DNA of 10,206 nucleotides from Saccoglossus kowalevskii (GCF_000003605.2 NW_003127093.1:1-10206), one strand, 5' to 3'; counted from the stretch's first letter, positions 1 through 7,448 are shown. The notes: generated by a model not told the origin, from the sequence alone. Numbers and translations: made by a program.

Positions 1-495
1 TGTGGAATAATTTCACATAATGTCCATTTCCTTCAAACTTGACAGCGTACGGTAGAAGATTTGATTCGGGCCCGAAATTCAACTCGTACAAAACGAATAC
101 CATTTTCAACAGTTGGAGCTTCTTTAAAAAATTTGTGAATCACAGGGCTGCGAATCATGCAACCAAAGTGTGTGAGTTTATCAATAACAGCGTCGTCGTG
201 GATATAGAGTGGTAGATTTAGAAATGAGACAGTAGTGAAGTGTCTGGAAATACCTCGGACTTCAACCTCGCTATCTCTAATAGAAACACCTTGTTCCAAT
301 AGTAGCTCAGTAGATTCAGGCGATTTTCATTGTCAATTGCCAGATCCCATTAATATTCATGCACCCGATCACAGATCCCTTTGATGCTGCTAATTCAACT
401 GACGATATTACTTCTAGAGCGGTATAGTTGTCGTCGATCAGGCTGACAGTGTTTGCCTTAGTCACAATATGTCTCACACTCGGCGAGGCGGCCAT
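1..495 (-). pseudogene. LINE ORF1 (gag-like, RRM-like nucleic-acid-binding region), frameshifted and partial
   Basis: The likely start is the ATG at 495-493, in strong Kozak context (GCCAAGATGG). The first frame reads MAASPSVRHIV... through VISSVELAASKGSVIGC and NGIWQLTMK, then meets a stop at about 316-318. Shifting by one base in the AAAA run near 324-329 restores similarity: SPESTELLLEQGVSI, then TVSFLNLPLYIHDD and GIRFVRVEF. That frame stops at 33-35, but a second one-base shift at about 56-60 (a T run on the minus strand) gives LPYAVKFEGNGHYVKLFH over 55-2. The pattern (hydrophobic strand, PLYIHDD, an 'FGxxxS' turn, RFVRVEF, then LPYAVKF) matches ORF1/gag-like proteins of animal LINEs, which usually continue into a CCHC zinc knuckle; that part would lie left of the window. 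Such proteins bind the element's RNA. Both lesions look like single-base insertions in homopolymers, so this is a dead copy or it carries sequencing errors. Confidence 0.68.
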
Positions 496-508
496 CTTGG
501 CCGACAAC

Positions 509-539
509 CCAGCCTGAACAGAATATCTGAACAGGCTGG
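509..539 (-). other. hairpin in the LINE leader, 14 nt before the ORF1 start
   Basis: Arms 509-521 (CCAGCCTGAACAG) and 527-539 (CTGAACAGGCTGG) pair over 11 of 13 positions around the loop AATAT. The outer stem is 8 bp, then two A/A mismatches, then 3 bp. It may influence scanning or RNP assembly, or be incidental. Confidence 0.4.
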
Positions 540-665
540 CAGTAGCTTTCCCAGAGCACGATTACACTAAATTCTGTGCTGAGTAGTAGGAGAAACAGCT
601 GTTCATAAAATTCCGAAAAATATAGACGTTGGATGCCTTACACACGCAAGGATGACAACGGATTT

Positions 666-692
666 CAGGAGCACCGGTCTGAGGCGTCCATC
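666..692 (-). other. short upstream ORF in the LINE leader
   Basis: The first ATG of the element (692-690), inside the YY1-like motif and in good Kozak context (AAGATGG), opens an 8-codon frame MDASDRCS followed by TGA at 668-666. It would be met before the ORF1 start at 495. It may be only a consequence of the CAAGATGG motif. Confidence 0.25.
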
Positions 693-696
693 TTGG
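681..696 (-). promoter_or_regulatory. YY1-like site at the LINE 5' end
   Basis: The minus strand reads CCAAGATGGACGCCTC. The CAAGATGG core is the YY1-type motif that also sits near the 5' end of mammalian L1, where it fixes the transcription start. Here it straddles the junction: the leading CC comes from 5S. A near copy (15 of 16 bases) lies at 485-500 over the ORF1 start codon. Function is inferred from the motif and position only. Confidence 0.35.
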
Positions 697-735
697 ACGA
701 GAACTGGTGTATTATGCAATGCTTTGGCAGAAGAC
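695..735 (-). pseudogene. 5S copy 1: first 41 nt only, cut by the LINE
   Basis: It matches 5S nucleotides 1-41 at full length (41 bases) and stops at CTCGTCC, where the LINE begins. The box A, intermediate element and box C are lost, while the upstream TATA-like region remains to the right. The 5' end is mutated (cagaagac in place of cagtaggc on the plus strand). Confidence 0.85.
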
Positions 736-832
736 TGAAAATTCGTCGGAATTGGATGTAATTTAATGCTACGGCTAGGCAAAAAATCATGGGAAAAAGT
801 TAGTATGTAATGTGGAATAAAAATGTGGATGA

Positions 833-952
833 GACTACTGCACGTGATATTCCTAGCCGGTCTCCAATGCAAGTACTAATCCATGCCCGATGCAGATTAA
901 CTTCAGTGATTGGACGAGAACTAGTGTATTCTGCTATGGTTTGACAGTAGCC
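833..952 (-). rRNA. 5S rRNA-like copy 2 (120 nt)
   Basis: Full-span copy with one extra base near the helix V/box region (aatcc for aacc on plus). Nucleotides 2 and 118 of helix I are both changed, leaving a possible G-U pair. Also gattggacg and ctagtg variants. Confidence 0.65.
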
Positions 953-1049
953 TGAATATTCATCGGAATTGGATGTAATTTAGTACTTCGGCTAGGCAAA
1001 AAATCCCGGGAAAAAGTTAGTATGTACGGTGGAATAAAAATGTTGATGA

Positions 1050-1167
1050 GGCTATTGCACGTGGTATTCTCAGCCGCTCTCCCATGTAAGTACTAACCAC
1101 GTACGGTGAGCTTAACTTCAGTGATCGGACTAGAACTGGTGTATTCTGCAATGGTTTGTCAGTAGGC
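1050..1167 (-). rRNA. 5S rRNA-like copy 3 (118 nt, helix II-broken subfamily)
   Basis: Carries the gtgagctt variant on plus (one base shorter than gatgcagctt), which breaks the 3' strand of helix II while the 5' strand TGCAG stays. Also ggactag for ggacgag, shared with copy 24. Confidence 0.65.
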
Positions 1168-1264
1168 TGAAAATTCGTCGGAATTGGATACCATTTAATG
1201 ATTCGACTAGGCAAAAAATCACGGGAAAAAGTTAGTATGTACAGTGAAATAAAAATGTTAATGT

Positions 1265-1382
1265 GCCTACTGTACGTGATATTCTCAGCCGGACTGCCAT
1301 GCAAGTACTCACCACGTCCGGTGAGCTTAACTTCAGTGATCGGACGAGAACTGGTGTATTCTGCAATGGTTTGTCAGTAGGC
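1265..1382 (-). rRNA. 5S rRNA-like copy 4 (118 nt, helix II-broken subfamily)
   Basis: Same ccacgtccggtgagctt variant as copies 3, 14 and 24; the following spacer has the gcttggcaaaa/atgttagtgtg type that recurs after copy 14. Confidence 0.65.
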
Positions 1383-1479
1383 TGAAAATTCGTCGGAATT
1401 GGATGACATTTAATGCTTCGGCTTGGCAAAAAATCATGGAAAAATGTTAGTGTGTACGGTGGAATAAAAATGTTCATCA

Positions 1480-1598
1480 GCCTACTGCACGTAGTATTCC
1501 CAGCCGGTCGACCGTGCAAGTCCTAACCATGGCCGATGCGGCTTAACTTCAGTGATCAGACGAGAACTGGTGTATTCTGCAATGGTTTGGCAGTAGGC
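1480..1598 (-). rRNA. 5S rRNA-like copy 5 (119 nt)
   Basis: Full length. Diagnostic changes ccgtgcaagtcc, ccatggccgatgcggc and gatcag are shared with copies 20 and 34, marking one lineage. The normally conserved loop E AGTAC reads AGGAC. Confidence 0.7.
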
Positions 1599-1695
1599 TG
1601 AATATTCGTCGGAATTGGATTTCAATTAAGGTTTCGGCTAGGCAAATAATAAAGGGAAAAAGGTAGTATGTACGGTGGAATAAAATTGTTGATAA

Positions 1696-1814
1696 GCCTA
1701 CTGCACGTGGCATTCCCAGCAGGTCTTCCATGCAAGTACTAACCACGCCCGATGCAGCTTAACTTCGGCGATCAGACGAGAACTGGTGTATTCTGCAATG
1801 GTCTGGCAGTAGGC
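1696..1814 (-). rRNA. 5S rRNA-like copy 6 (119 nt)
   Basis: Full length with gcattcccagcaggtcttcc and ttcggcgatcag on plus; near twin of copies 21 and 35. Preceded on the right by an ordinary spacer with ATTAAATGACATAC as TATA-like region. Confidence 0.7.
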
Positions 1815-1911
1815 TGAAGATTCGTCGGAATTGTATGTCATTTAATGCTACGGCTAGGCAAAAAATCATGGGAAAAAGTTAGTATGTAATGTGGAATAAA
1901 AATGTTGATGA

Positions 1912-2034
1912 GCCTACTGCACGTGGTATTCCAGGCCGGTCTCCCATGCAACCACGCCCGATGCACGCCCGATGCAGCTTAACTTCAGTGATCGGACGTG
2001 AACTGGTGTATTCTGCAATGGTTTGGCAGTAGGC
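1912..2034 (-). pseudogene. 5S copy 7 (123 nt: 7-nt loop E deletion plus 11-nt duplication)
   Basis: Lacks gtactaa on plus (minus TTAGTAC), and cgcccgatgca is tandemly doubled next to box A. The same two lesions are seen in copy 22, so they share an ancestor. Confidence 0.8.
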
Positions 2035-2131
2035 TGAATATTCGTTGGAATTGGATTTCAATTAATGTTTCGGCTAGGCAAAAAATCAAGGGAAAAAGAT
2101 AGAATGTACGGTGGAATAAAAATGTTGATAA

Positions 2132-2250
2132 GCCTACTGCACGTAGCATTCCCAGCAGGTCTCCCATGCAAGTACTAACCACACCCGATGCAGCTTAACT
2201 TCAGTGATCGGACGAGAACTGGTGTATTCTGCTATGGTTTGGCAGTAGGC
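2132..2250 (-). rRNA. 5S rRNA-like copy 8 (119 nt)
   Basis: Full length with gtagcattcccagcagg (shared with copy 39) and ccacacccg. The following spacer to the right has the usual TATA-like box. Confidence 0.7.
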
Positions 2251-2347
2251 TGAATATTCGTCGGAATTGGATGTAATTTAATACTTCGGCTAGGCAAAAA
2301 ATCCCGGGAAAACGTTAGTATGTACGGTGGAATAAAAATGATGATGA

Positions 2348-2466
2348 GCCTAATGCACGTGGTATTCCCAGCCTGTCTCCCATGCAAGTACTAACCACGC
2401 CCGATGCAGCTTAACTTCAGTGATCGGACGAGAACTTGTGTATTCTGCAATGGTTTGGCAGTAGGC
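2348..2466 (-). rRNA. 5S rRNA-like copy 9 (119 nt)
   Basis: Full length; only about three changes from the consensus (cctaatg, cagcctgtct, aacttgtg on plus). Related to copy 27 through cagcctgtct. Confidence 0.72.
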
Positions 2467-2563
2467 TGAGTATTCGTCGGAATTGGATGTCATTTAATGC
2501 TACGGCTAAGCAAAAAATCATGGGTAAAAGTTAGTATATAATGTGGAATAAAAAAGTTGATGA

Positions 2564-2682
2564 GCCTACTGCACGTGGTATTCTCAGCATGTCTCCCATG
2601 CAAGTACTAACCACGCCCGATGCAGCTTAACTTCAGTGATCGAACGGTAACTGGTGTGTTCTGCAATGGTTTGACAGTTGGC
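2564..2682 (-). rRNA. 5S rRNA-like copy 10 (119 nt)
   Basis: Full length with cagcatgtct, gatcgaacggtaactggtgtg and cagttggc. The last disrupts helix I. Paired with copy 11 in the same order as 28-29 and 43-44. Confidence 0.68.
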
Positions 2683-2779
2683 TGAATATTCATCAGAATT
2701 GCATGTCGTTTAACGCTTCGGCTAGGCAAAAAATCCCGGGAAAAATTTGGTATGTACGGTGGAATAAAAATGTTGATGA

Positions 2780-2890
2780 GCATAATGCACATGATATTCC
2801 AGGCCGGTCTCCAATGCAACCACGCCCGATGCAGCTTAACTTCAGTGATCGGACGAGAACTGGTGTATTTTGCAATGGTTGGCAGTAGGG
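2780..2890 (-). pseudogene. 5S copy 11 (111 nt, loop E deletion)
   Basis: Has the 7-nt deletion (atgcaaccacg on plus) and a further base missing in ggttggcag; ends gtaggg rather than gtaggc. Confidence 0.8.
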
Positions 2891-2987
2891 TGAATATTTG
2901 TTGGGAATTGGATTTCAATTTAATGCTTCGGTAGACAAAAAATCACGAGAAAAAAGATGGTATGTAGGGGGAATAAAAATGTCATCA

Positions 2988-3094
2988 GCGTACTGCACGT
3001 GGTATTCCTAGCCGGTGTACCATGCAAGTACTAACAACGCCTTATGCGGGCTTAACTTCAGTGATTCGAACGAGAAACTGGTGTATTCTGCAAT
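2988..3094 (-). pseudogene. 5S copy 12 (5'-truncated, fused to spacer)
   Basis: Plus strand runs ttctgcaat straight into aaaaatgttcatcag. The first part of the RNA (about 19 nt), the promoter flank and most of the spacer are deleted, about 95 bp in all. The body also carries several one-base indels (gattcgaacgagaaactgg). Same junction as copy 31. Confidence 0.82.
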
Positions 3095-3108
3095 AAAAAT
3101 GTTCATCA

Positions 3109-3227
3109 GTCTACTGCACGTGGTATTCCCAGCCGGTCTCCCATGCAAGTACTAACCACGCCCGTTGCAGCTTATATTCAGTGATTGGACGAGAACAGGT
3201 GCATTCTGCAAAGGTTTAGCAGTAGAC
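3109..3227 (-). rRNA. 5S rRNA-like copy 13 (119 nt)
   Basis: Full length. The variants cttatattcagtgattgg and aggtttagcagtagac alter helix III flanks and helix I. Its terminator spacer is the fused one from copy 12, so T5 remains. Confidence 0.66.
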
Positions 3228-3324
3228 TGAAAATTCGTCGGAATTGGATGTCATTTAATGCTACGGCTAGGCAAAAAATAATGGGAAAAAGTTAGTATGT
3301 ACGGTGAAATAAAAATGTTGATGA

Positions 3325-3442
3325 GCCAATTGCACGTGGTATTCTCAGCCGGTCTCCTATGCAAGTACTCACCACGTCCAGTGAGCTTAACTTCAGTGAT
3401 CGGACGAGAACTGTTGTATTCTGCAATGGTTTGTCAGTAGGT
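3325..3442 (-). rRNA. 5S rRNA-like copy 14 (118 nt, helix II-broken subfamily)
   Basis: Has ccacgtccagtgagctt, plus gccaattg and gtaggt, which weaken helix I. Followed by the same distinctive spacer as copy 4. Confidence 0.64.
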
Positions 3443-3539
3443 TGAAAATTCGTCGGAATTGGATGACATTTAATGCTTCGGCTTGGCAAAAAATCATGGA
3501 AAAATGTTAGTGTGTACGGTGGAATAAAAATGTTCACCA

Positions 3540-3658
3540 GCCTACTGCACGTAGTATTCCCAGCCGTTCTCCAATGCAAGTACTAACTAAGCCTGATGCA
3601 GCTTAACTTCAGTAATCGGACGAGAACTGGTGTATTCTGCATTGGTTTCGCAGTAGGC
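3540..3658 (-). rRNA. 5S rRNA-like copy 15 (119 nt)
   Basis: Full length; ccgttctcc, aagcctgatg and cagtaatcgg are shared with copy 33, which lies 3790 bp away. Confidence 0.68.
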
Positions 3659-3755
3659 TAAATATTCGTCGCAATTGGATGTCATTTAATGCTTCGGCGA
3701 GGAAAAAAATCATGGAAAAAAGTTTGTATGTACGGTGGAATAAAAATGTTCATCA

Positions 3756-3876
3756 GTCTACTGCACGTGATATATTCCCAGCCGGTCTCCCATGCAAGTA
3801 CTAACCACGCCCGTTGCAGCACATCTTCAGTGATTGGACGAGAACTGGTGTATTCTGCAATGGTTTGGCAGTAGAC
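3756..3876 (-). rRNA. 5S rRNA-like copy 16 (121 nt)
   Basis: Two extra bases in gatatattccc near the 3' part (helix V), and gcacatcttcag in the box A region. Likely non-functional but nearly full length. Confidence 0.64.
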
Positions 3877-3973
3877 TGAAAAATCGTCAGAATTGGATGT
3901 CATTTAATGCTACGGCTAGGCAAAAAATCATGGGAAAAAGTTAGTATGTAATGTGGAATAAAAATGTTGATGA

Positions 3974-4092
3974 GCCTACTGCACGTGGTTTTCCCTGCCG
4001 GTCTCCCATGCAAGTACTAACCACGCCCGATGCAGCTTATATTCAATGATCGGACGAGAACTGGTGTGTTTTGCAATGGTTTGACAGTAGGC
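3974..4092 (-). rRNA. 5S rRNA-like copy 17 (119 nt)
   Basis: Full length; ttccctgccgg and cttatattca are shared with copy 36. The right-hand spacer has the rare cctgtggtttaacgctttgg also found after copy 36. Confidence 0.7.
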
Positions 4093-4189
4093 TGAATATT
4101 CGTCAGAATTGCCTGTGGTTTAACGCTTTGGCTAGGCAAAAAATCCCGGGAAAAATTTGGTATGTACGGTGGAATAAAAATGTTGATAA

Positions 4190-4308
4190 GCCTACTGCAC
4201 ATGGTATTCCCAGCCGGTCTCCCATGCAAGAACTAACCACGCCCGATGCAGCTTAACTTCAGTGATCGGACGAGAACTGGTGTATTCTGCAATGGTTTGG
4301 CAGTAGGC
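4190..4308 (-). rRNA. 5S rRNA-like copy 18 (119 nt)
   Basis: Two changes from the consensus: cacatgg and gcaagaactaacc (loop E T to A, also in copy 37). Otherwise all five helices pair. Confidence 0.75.
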
Positions 4309-4407
4309 TGAATATTCGTCGGAATTGGATGTCATTTATACTGCTACGGCTATGCAAAAAATCATGGGAAAAAGTTAGTATGTAATGTGGAATAAAAATG
4401 TTGATGA

Positions 4408-4519
4408 GCCTACTACACGTGGTATTCCAGGACGGTCTCCCATGCAACCACGCCCGATGCAACTTAACTTCAGTGATCGGACGAGAACTGGTGTATTCTA
4501 CAATGGTTTGGCAGTAGGC
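4408..4519 (-). pseudogene. 5S copy 19 (112 nt, loop E deletion)
   Basis: Has the 7-nt deletion with the linked ttccagg variant; ctacacgtgg is shared with copies 38 and 40. Confidence 0.8.
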
Positions 4520-4616
4520 TGAATATTCGTCGGAATTGGATGTCATTTAATGCTACGGCTAGGCAAAAAATCATGGGTAAAAGTTAGTATGTAATGTGGA
4601 ATAAAAATGTTGATGA

Positions 4617-4735
4617 GCCTACTGCACGTGGTATTCCCAGCCGGTCTCCCGTGCAAGTCCTAACCATGGACGATGCGGCTTAACTTCAGTGATCGGACGA
4701 GAACTGGTGTATTCTGCAATGGTTTGGCAGTAGGC
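4617..4735 (-). rRNA. 5S rRNA-like copy 20 (119 nt)
   Basis: Full length, same lineage as copies 5 and 34 (cccgtgcaagtcctaacc, gatgcggc). Loop E is altered. Confidence 0.7.
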
Positions 4736-4832
4736 TGAATATTCGTCGGAATTGGATTTCAATTAATGTTTCGGCTAGGCAAATAATAAAGGGAAAAAGA
4801 TAGTATGTACGGTGGAATAAAAATGTTGATAA

Positions 4833-4951
4833 GCCTACTGCACATGGCATTCCCAGCAGGTCTTCCATGCAAGTACTAACCACGCCCGATGCAGCTTAAC
4901 TTCGGCGATCGGACGAGAACTGGTGTATTCTGCAATGGTCTGGCAGTAGGC
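4833..4951 (-). rRNA. 5S rRNA-like copy 21 (119 nt)
   Basis: Full length, twin of copies 6 and 35 (cagcaggtcttcc, cttcggcgatcgg, ggtctggcag). Confidence 0.7.
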
Positions 4952-5048
4952 TGAAGATTCGTCGGAAGTGTATGTCATTTAATGCTACGGCTAGTCAAAA
5001 AATCATGGGTAAAAGTTAGTATGTAATGTGGAATAAAAATGTTGATGA

Positions 5049-5171
5049 GCCTACGGCACGTGGTATTCCAGGCCGGTCTCCCATGCAACCACGCCCGATG
5101 CACGAACCGATGCAGCTTAACTTCAGTGATCGGACGTGAACTGGTGTATCTGCAATGGTTGGGCAGTAGGC
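5049..5171 (-). pseudogene. 5S copy 22 (123 nt: loop E deletion plus 12-nt insertion)
   Basis: Same 7-nt deletion and neighbouring duplication as copy 7, here diverged to gcacgaaccgatgcagc, and one base lost in gtatctgc. Confidence 0.8.
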
Positions 5172-5269
5172 TGAATATTCGTCGGAATTGGGATGTCATT
5201 TAATGATACGGCTAGGCAAAAAATCATGGGTAAAAGTAAGTATGTAATGTGGTATAAAAAAGTTGATGA

Positions 5270-5388
5270 GCCTACTGCACGTGGTATTCTCAGCCGGTCT
5301 CCCATGCAAGTACTAACCACGCCCGATGCAGATTAACTTCAGTGACCGGTCGAGAACTGGTGTATTCTGCAATGGTTTGTCATCAGGC
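5270..5388 (-). rRNA. 5S rRNA-like copy 23 (119 nt)
   Basis: Full length; gcagattaac alters box A, and gtgaccggtcgag and gtcatcaggc alter helix III and helix I. Confidence 0.68.
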
Positions 5389-5485
5389 TGAATAAACGTC
5401 GGAATTGGATGACATTTAATGCTTCGGCTAGGCAAAAAATCCCGGTAAAAAGTTGGTATGTACGGTGAAATTAAAATGTTGATGA

Positions 5486-5603
5486 GCCTATTGCACGTGG
5501 TATTCGCAGCCGGTCTCCCATGCAAGTAGTAACCACGTCTGGTGAGCTTAACTTCAGTGATCGGACTAGAACTGGTGTATTCTGCAATGGTTTGTCAGTA
5601 GGC
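5486..5603 (-). rRNA. 5S rRNA-like copy 24 (118 nt, helix II-broken subfamily)
   Basis: ccacgtctggtgagctt and ggactagaac match copy 3; the next unit (25) likewise resembles copy 4 at its 3' end. Confidence 0.64.
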
Positions 5604-5700
5604 TAAAAATTCGTCGAAATTGGTTAACAATTAATGCTTCGGCTAGGCAAAAAATTCCGGGAAAAAGTTAGTATGTACGGTGGAATAAAAATGTTGATGT

Positions 5701-5819
5701 GCCTACTGCATGTGATATTCCCAGCCGGTCTCTCATGCAAGTACTGTCCACGCCCGATGCAGCTTAACTTCAGAGATCGGACGAGAACAGGTGTATTCTA
5801 CATTGGTTTGACAGTAAGC
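5701..5819 (-). rRNA. 5S rRNA-like copy 25 (119 nt)
   Basis: Full length; gatgtgcctactgcatgtgatattc is like copy 4, with cagagatcgg, gaacagg and cagtaagc changes. Confidence 0.68.
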
Positions 5820-5916
5820 TGAATATTCGTCGGAATTGGATGTAATTTAGTACTTCGGTTAGGCAAAAAATCATGGAAAAAAGTTAGTAAGTACGGTGGA
5901 GTAAAAATGTTGATGA

Positions 5917-6035
5917 GCTTACTGGACATATTATTCCCAGCCGGTCTCCCATGCAAGTACTAACCACGCCCGATGGAGCTTAATTTCAGTGATCGGACGA
6001 GAAGTGGTGTATTTCGCAATGGTTTGGCAGTAGGC
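5917..6035 (-). rRNA. 5S rRNA-like copy 26 (119 nt)
   Basis: Full length; gcttactggacatatt at the 3' end weakens helices I and V, and gaagtgg, atttcgcaat alter the 5' half. Confidence 0.66.
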
Positions 6036-6137
6036 TGAAATATTCGTTGGAATTGGATGTAATTTAATATTTCGGTTAGGCAAAAAAAATTCCGGGAAAA
6101 AGTTAGTATGAACGGTGGAAATAAAAAATGTTGATGA

Positions 6138-6256
6138 CCTTAATGCACGTAGTATTCCCAGCCTGTCTCCCATGCAAGTACTAACCACGCCCGATGCAGC
6201 TTAACTTCAGTGATCGGACGAGAACTGGTGTATTATGCAATGGTTGGGCAGTAGGC
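6138..6256 (-). rRNA. 5S rRNA-like copy 27 (119 nt)
   Basis: Full length; the 3' end reads ccttaatgcacgtag on plus, which unpairs part of helix I. cagcctgtct links it to copy 9, 3790 bp away. Confidence 0.67.
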
Positions 6257-6353
6257 TGAATATTCGTCGGAATTGGATGTCATTTAATGTTACGGCTAGG
6301 CAAAAAATCATGGGTAAAAGTAAGTATGTAATGTGGTATAAAAAAGTTGATGA

Positions 6354-6472
6354 GCCTACTGCACGTGGTATTCTCAGCCGGTCTCCCATGCAAGTACTAA
6401 CCACGCCCGATGCAGCTTAACTTCTGTGATCAAACGGGAACTGGTGTGTTCTTCAATGGTTTGACAGTAGGC
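6354..6472 (-). rRNA. 5S rRNA-like copy 28 (119 nt)
   Basis: Full length; ctgtgatcaaacgggaactggtgtg and cttcaatgg (helix II change) resemble copies 42 and 43. Confidence 0.68.
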
Positions 6473-6569
6473 TGAATATTCGTCAGAATTGTATGTCGTT
6501 TAACGCTTCGGGTAGGCAAAAAATCCCGGGGAAAATTTGGTATGTACAGTGGAATAAAAATGTTGATGA

Positions 6570-6684
6570 GCCTAATGCACATGATACTCCAGGCCGGTCT
6601 CCCATGCAACCACGCATGATGCAGCTTAACTTCAGTGAATCAGACGAAGAAACTGGTGTATTCTGCAATGGTTTGGCAGTAGGC
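6570..6684 (-). pseudogene. 5S copy 29 (115 nt, loop E deletion plus 3 extra bases)
   Basis: 7-nt deletion with linked ctccagg, then three inserted bases in gtgaatcagacgaagaaactgg. Counterpart of copy 11. Confidence 0.8.
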
Positions 6685-6781
6685 TGAATATTCGTCGGAA
6701 TTTGATGTAATTTAATACATCGGCTCGGCAAAAAATACCGGGAAAAAGTTTGTATGTACGGTGGAATAAAAAAATTGATGA

Positions 6782-6899
6782 GCCTAGTGCACTTGGTATT
6801 CCAGCCGATCTCCCATGCAAGTACTAACCACGCCCGATGCAGCTTAACTTCAGTGATCGGACGAGAACTGGTGTATTCTGCAATGGTTTGGCAGTACGC
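6782..6899 (-). rRNA. 5S rRNA-like copy 30 (118 nt)
   Basis: One base missing in ttccagcc (helix IV/V border) and gcagtacgc in helix I; otherwise close to consensus. Confidence 0.67.
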
Positions 6900-6995
6900 T
6901 GGATATTCGTTGGAATTGGATGTAATTTAATACTTCGGCTAAGCAAAAAATCCCGGGAAAAAGTTAGTATGTGCAGTGGAATAAAATGTTGATGA

Positions 6996-7099
6996 GCCTA
7001 ATGCACGTGGTATTCCAAGCCGGTCTCCCATGCAAGTACTAACCACGCCCGATGCAGCTTAACTTCAGTGATCGGACGAGAACTGGTGTATTCTGCAAT
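6996..7099 (-). pseudogene. 5S copy 31 (5'-truncated, fused to spacer)
   Basis: Apart from cctaatg and ttccaagccgg the retained part is near consensus, but ttctgcaat runs into aaaaatgttcatcag exactly as in copy 12, removing the RNA 5' end and its promoter flank. Confidence 0.82.
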
Positions 7100-7113
7100 A
7101 AAAATGTTCATCA

Positions 7114-7232
7114 GCCTACTGCACGAGGTATTCCCAGCCAGTCTCCCATGCAAGTACTAACCACGCCCGATGCAGCTTAACTTCATTGATCAGACGAGAA
7201 CTGGTGTATTGTGCATTGGTTTGGCAGTAGGC
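7114..7232 (-). rRNA. 5S rRNA-like copy 32 (119 nt)
   Basis: Full length; gcacgagg, cagccagtct, cttcattgatcag and tgtgcattgg variants. Confidence 0.68.
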
Positions 7233-7329
7233 TGAATATTCGTCAGAATTGGATGTCATTTAATGCTACGGCTAGGCAAAAAATTATGGGTAAAAGTTAG
7301 TATGTAATGTGGAATAAAAATGTTGATGA

Positions 7330-7448
7330 GCCTACTGCACGTCGTATTCCCAGCCGTTCTCCCATGCAAGTACTAACCAAGCCTGATGCAGCTTAACTTC
7401 AGTAATCGGATGAGAACTGGTGTATTCTGCAATGGTTTGGCAGTAGGC
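7330..7448 (-). rRNA. 5S rRNA-like copy 33 (119 nt)
   Basis: Full length; ccgttctccc, aagcctgatg, cagtaatcggatgag. Counterpart of copy 15. Confidence 0.69.

Larger units (their letters stand above)
1..694 (-). mobile_element. 5' part of a non-LTR retrotransposon (LINE) inserted in a 5S rRNA gene
   Basis: The segment is unrelated to the 216-bp repeat that fills the rest of the window. It reads on the minus strand as a leader (694-496) followed by a broken gag-like ORF1 (495 to beyond base 1). The boundary with the array is sharp at 694/695, where 5S nucleotide 41 is followed directly by the element. The reverse transcriptase ORF2, 3' UTR and tail would lie left of base 1 and are not seen, so the clade is not proven. 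An ORF1 of this style together with a 5S target suggests the Tx1 group (Mutsu is its known 5S-specific member), but that is inference. No target-site duplication can be checked because the 3' junction is outside the window. Confidence 0.72.
496..694 (-). other. LINE 5' leader (5' UTR, about 199 nt)
   Basis: This is non-coding sequence between the 5S junction and the ORF1 ATG. On the minus strand it begins AAGATGGACGCC and ends just before the second AAGATGG at the ORF1 start. It contains a 9-codon upstream reading frame (692-666, stop included) and a hairpin (509-539). No similarity to the 5S spacer was seen. Because a full leader precedes ORF1, the 5' end looks complete rather than truncated. 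Confidence 0.5.
2348..4519. repeat. Higher-order repeat block, first copy (copies 9-19)
   Basis: Units recur in the same order in 6138-8522: 9/27, 10/28, 11/29, 12/31, 13/32, 15/33, 17/36, 18/37, 19/38. Offsets are 3790 bp or about 4004 bp, differing by one unit length, so units were gained or lost between the two blocks. Confidence 0.65.

Noticed and set aside
672-685. caccggtctgaggc in the LINE leader resembling the 5S ccggtctccc block
   Set aside because: Only seven or so bases match, and the surroundings do not align with 5S; likely chance.
603-872. 89-codon minus-strand frame crossing the LINE/5S junction
   Set aside because: It merges spacer, 5S fragment and LINE leader, with no resemblance to the ORF1 frame and no conserved motif.
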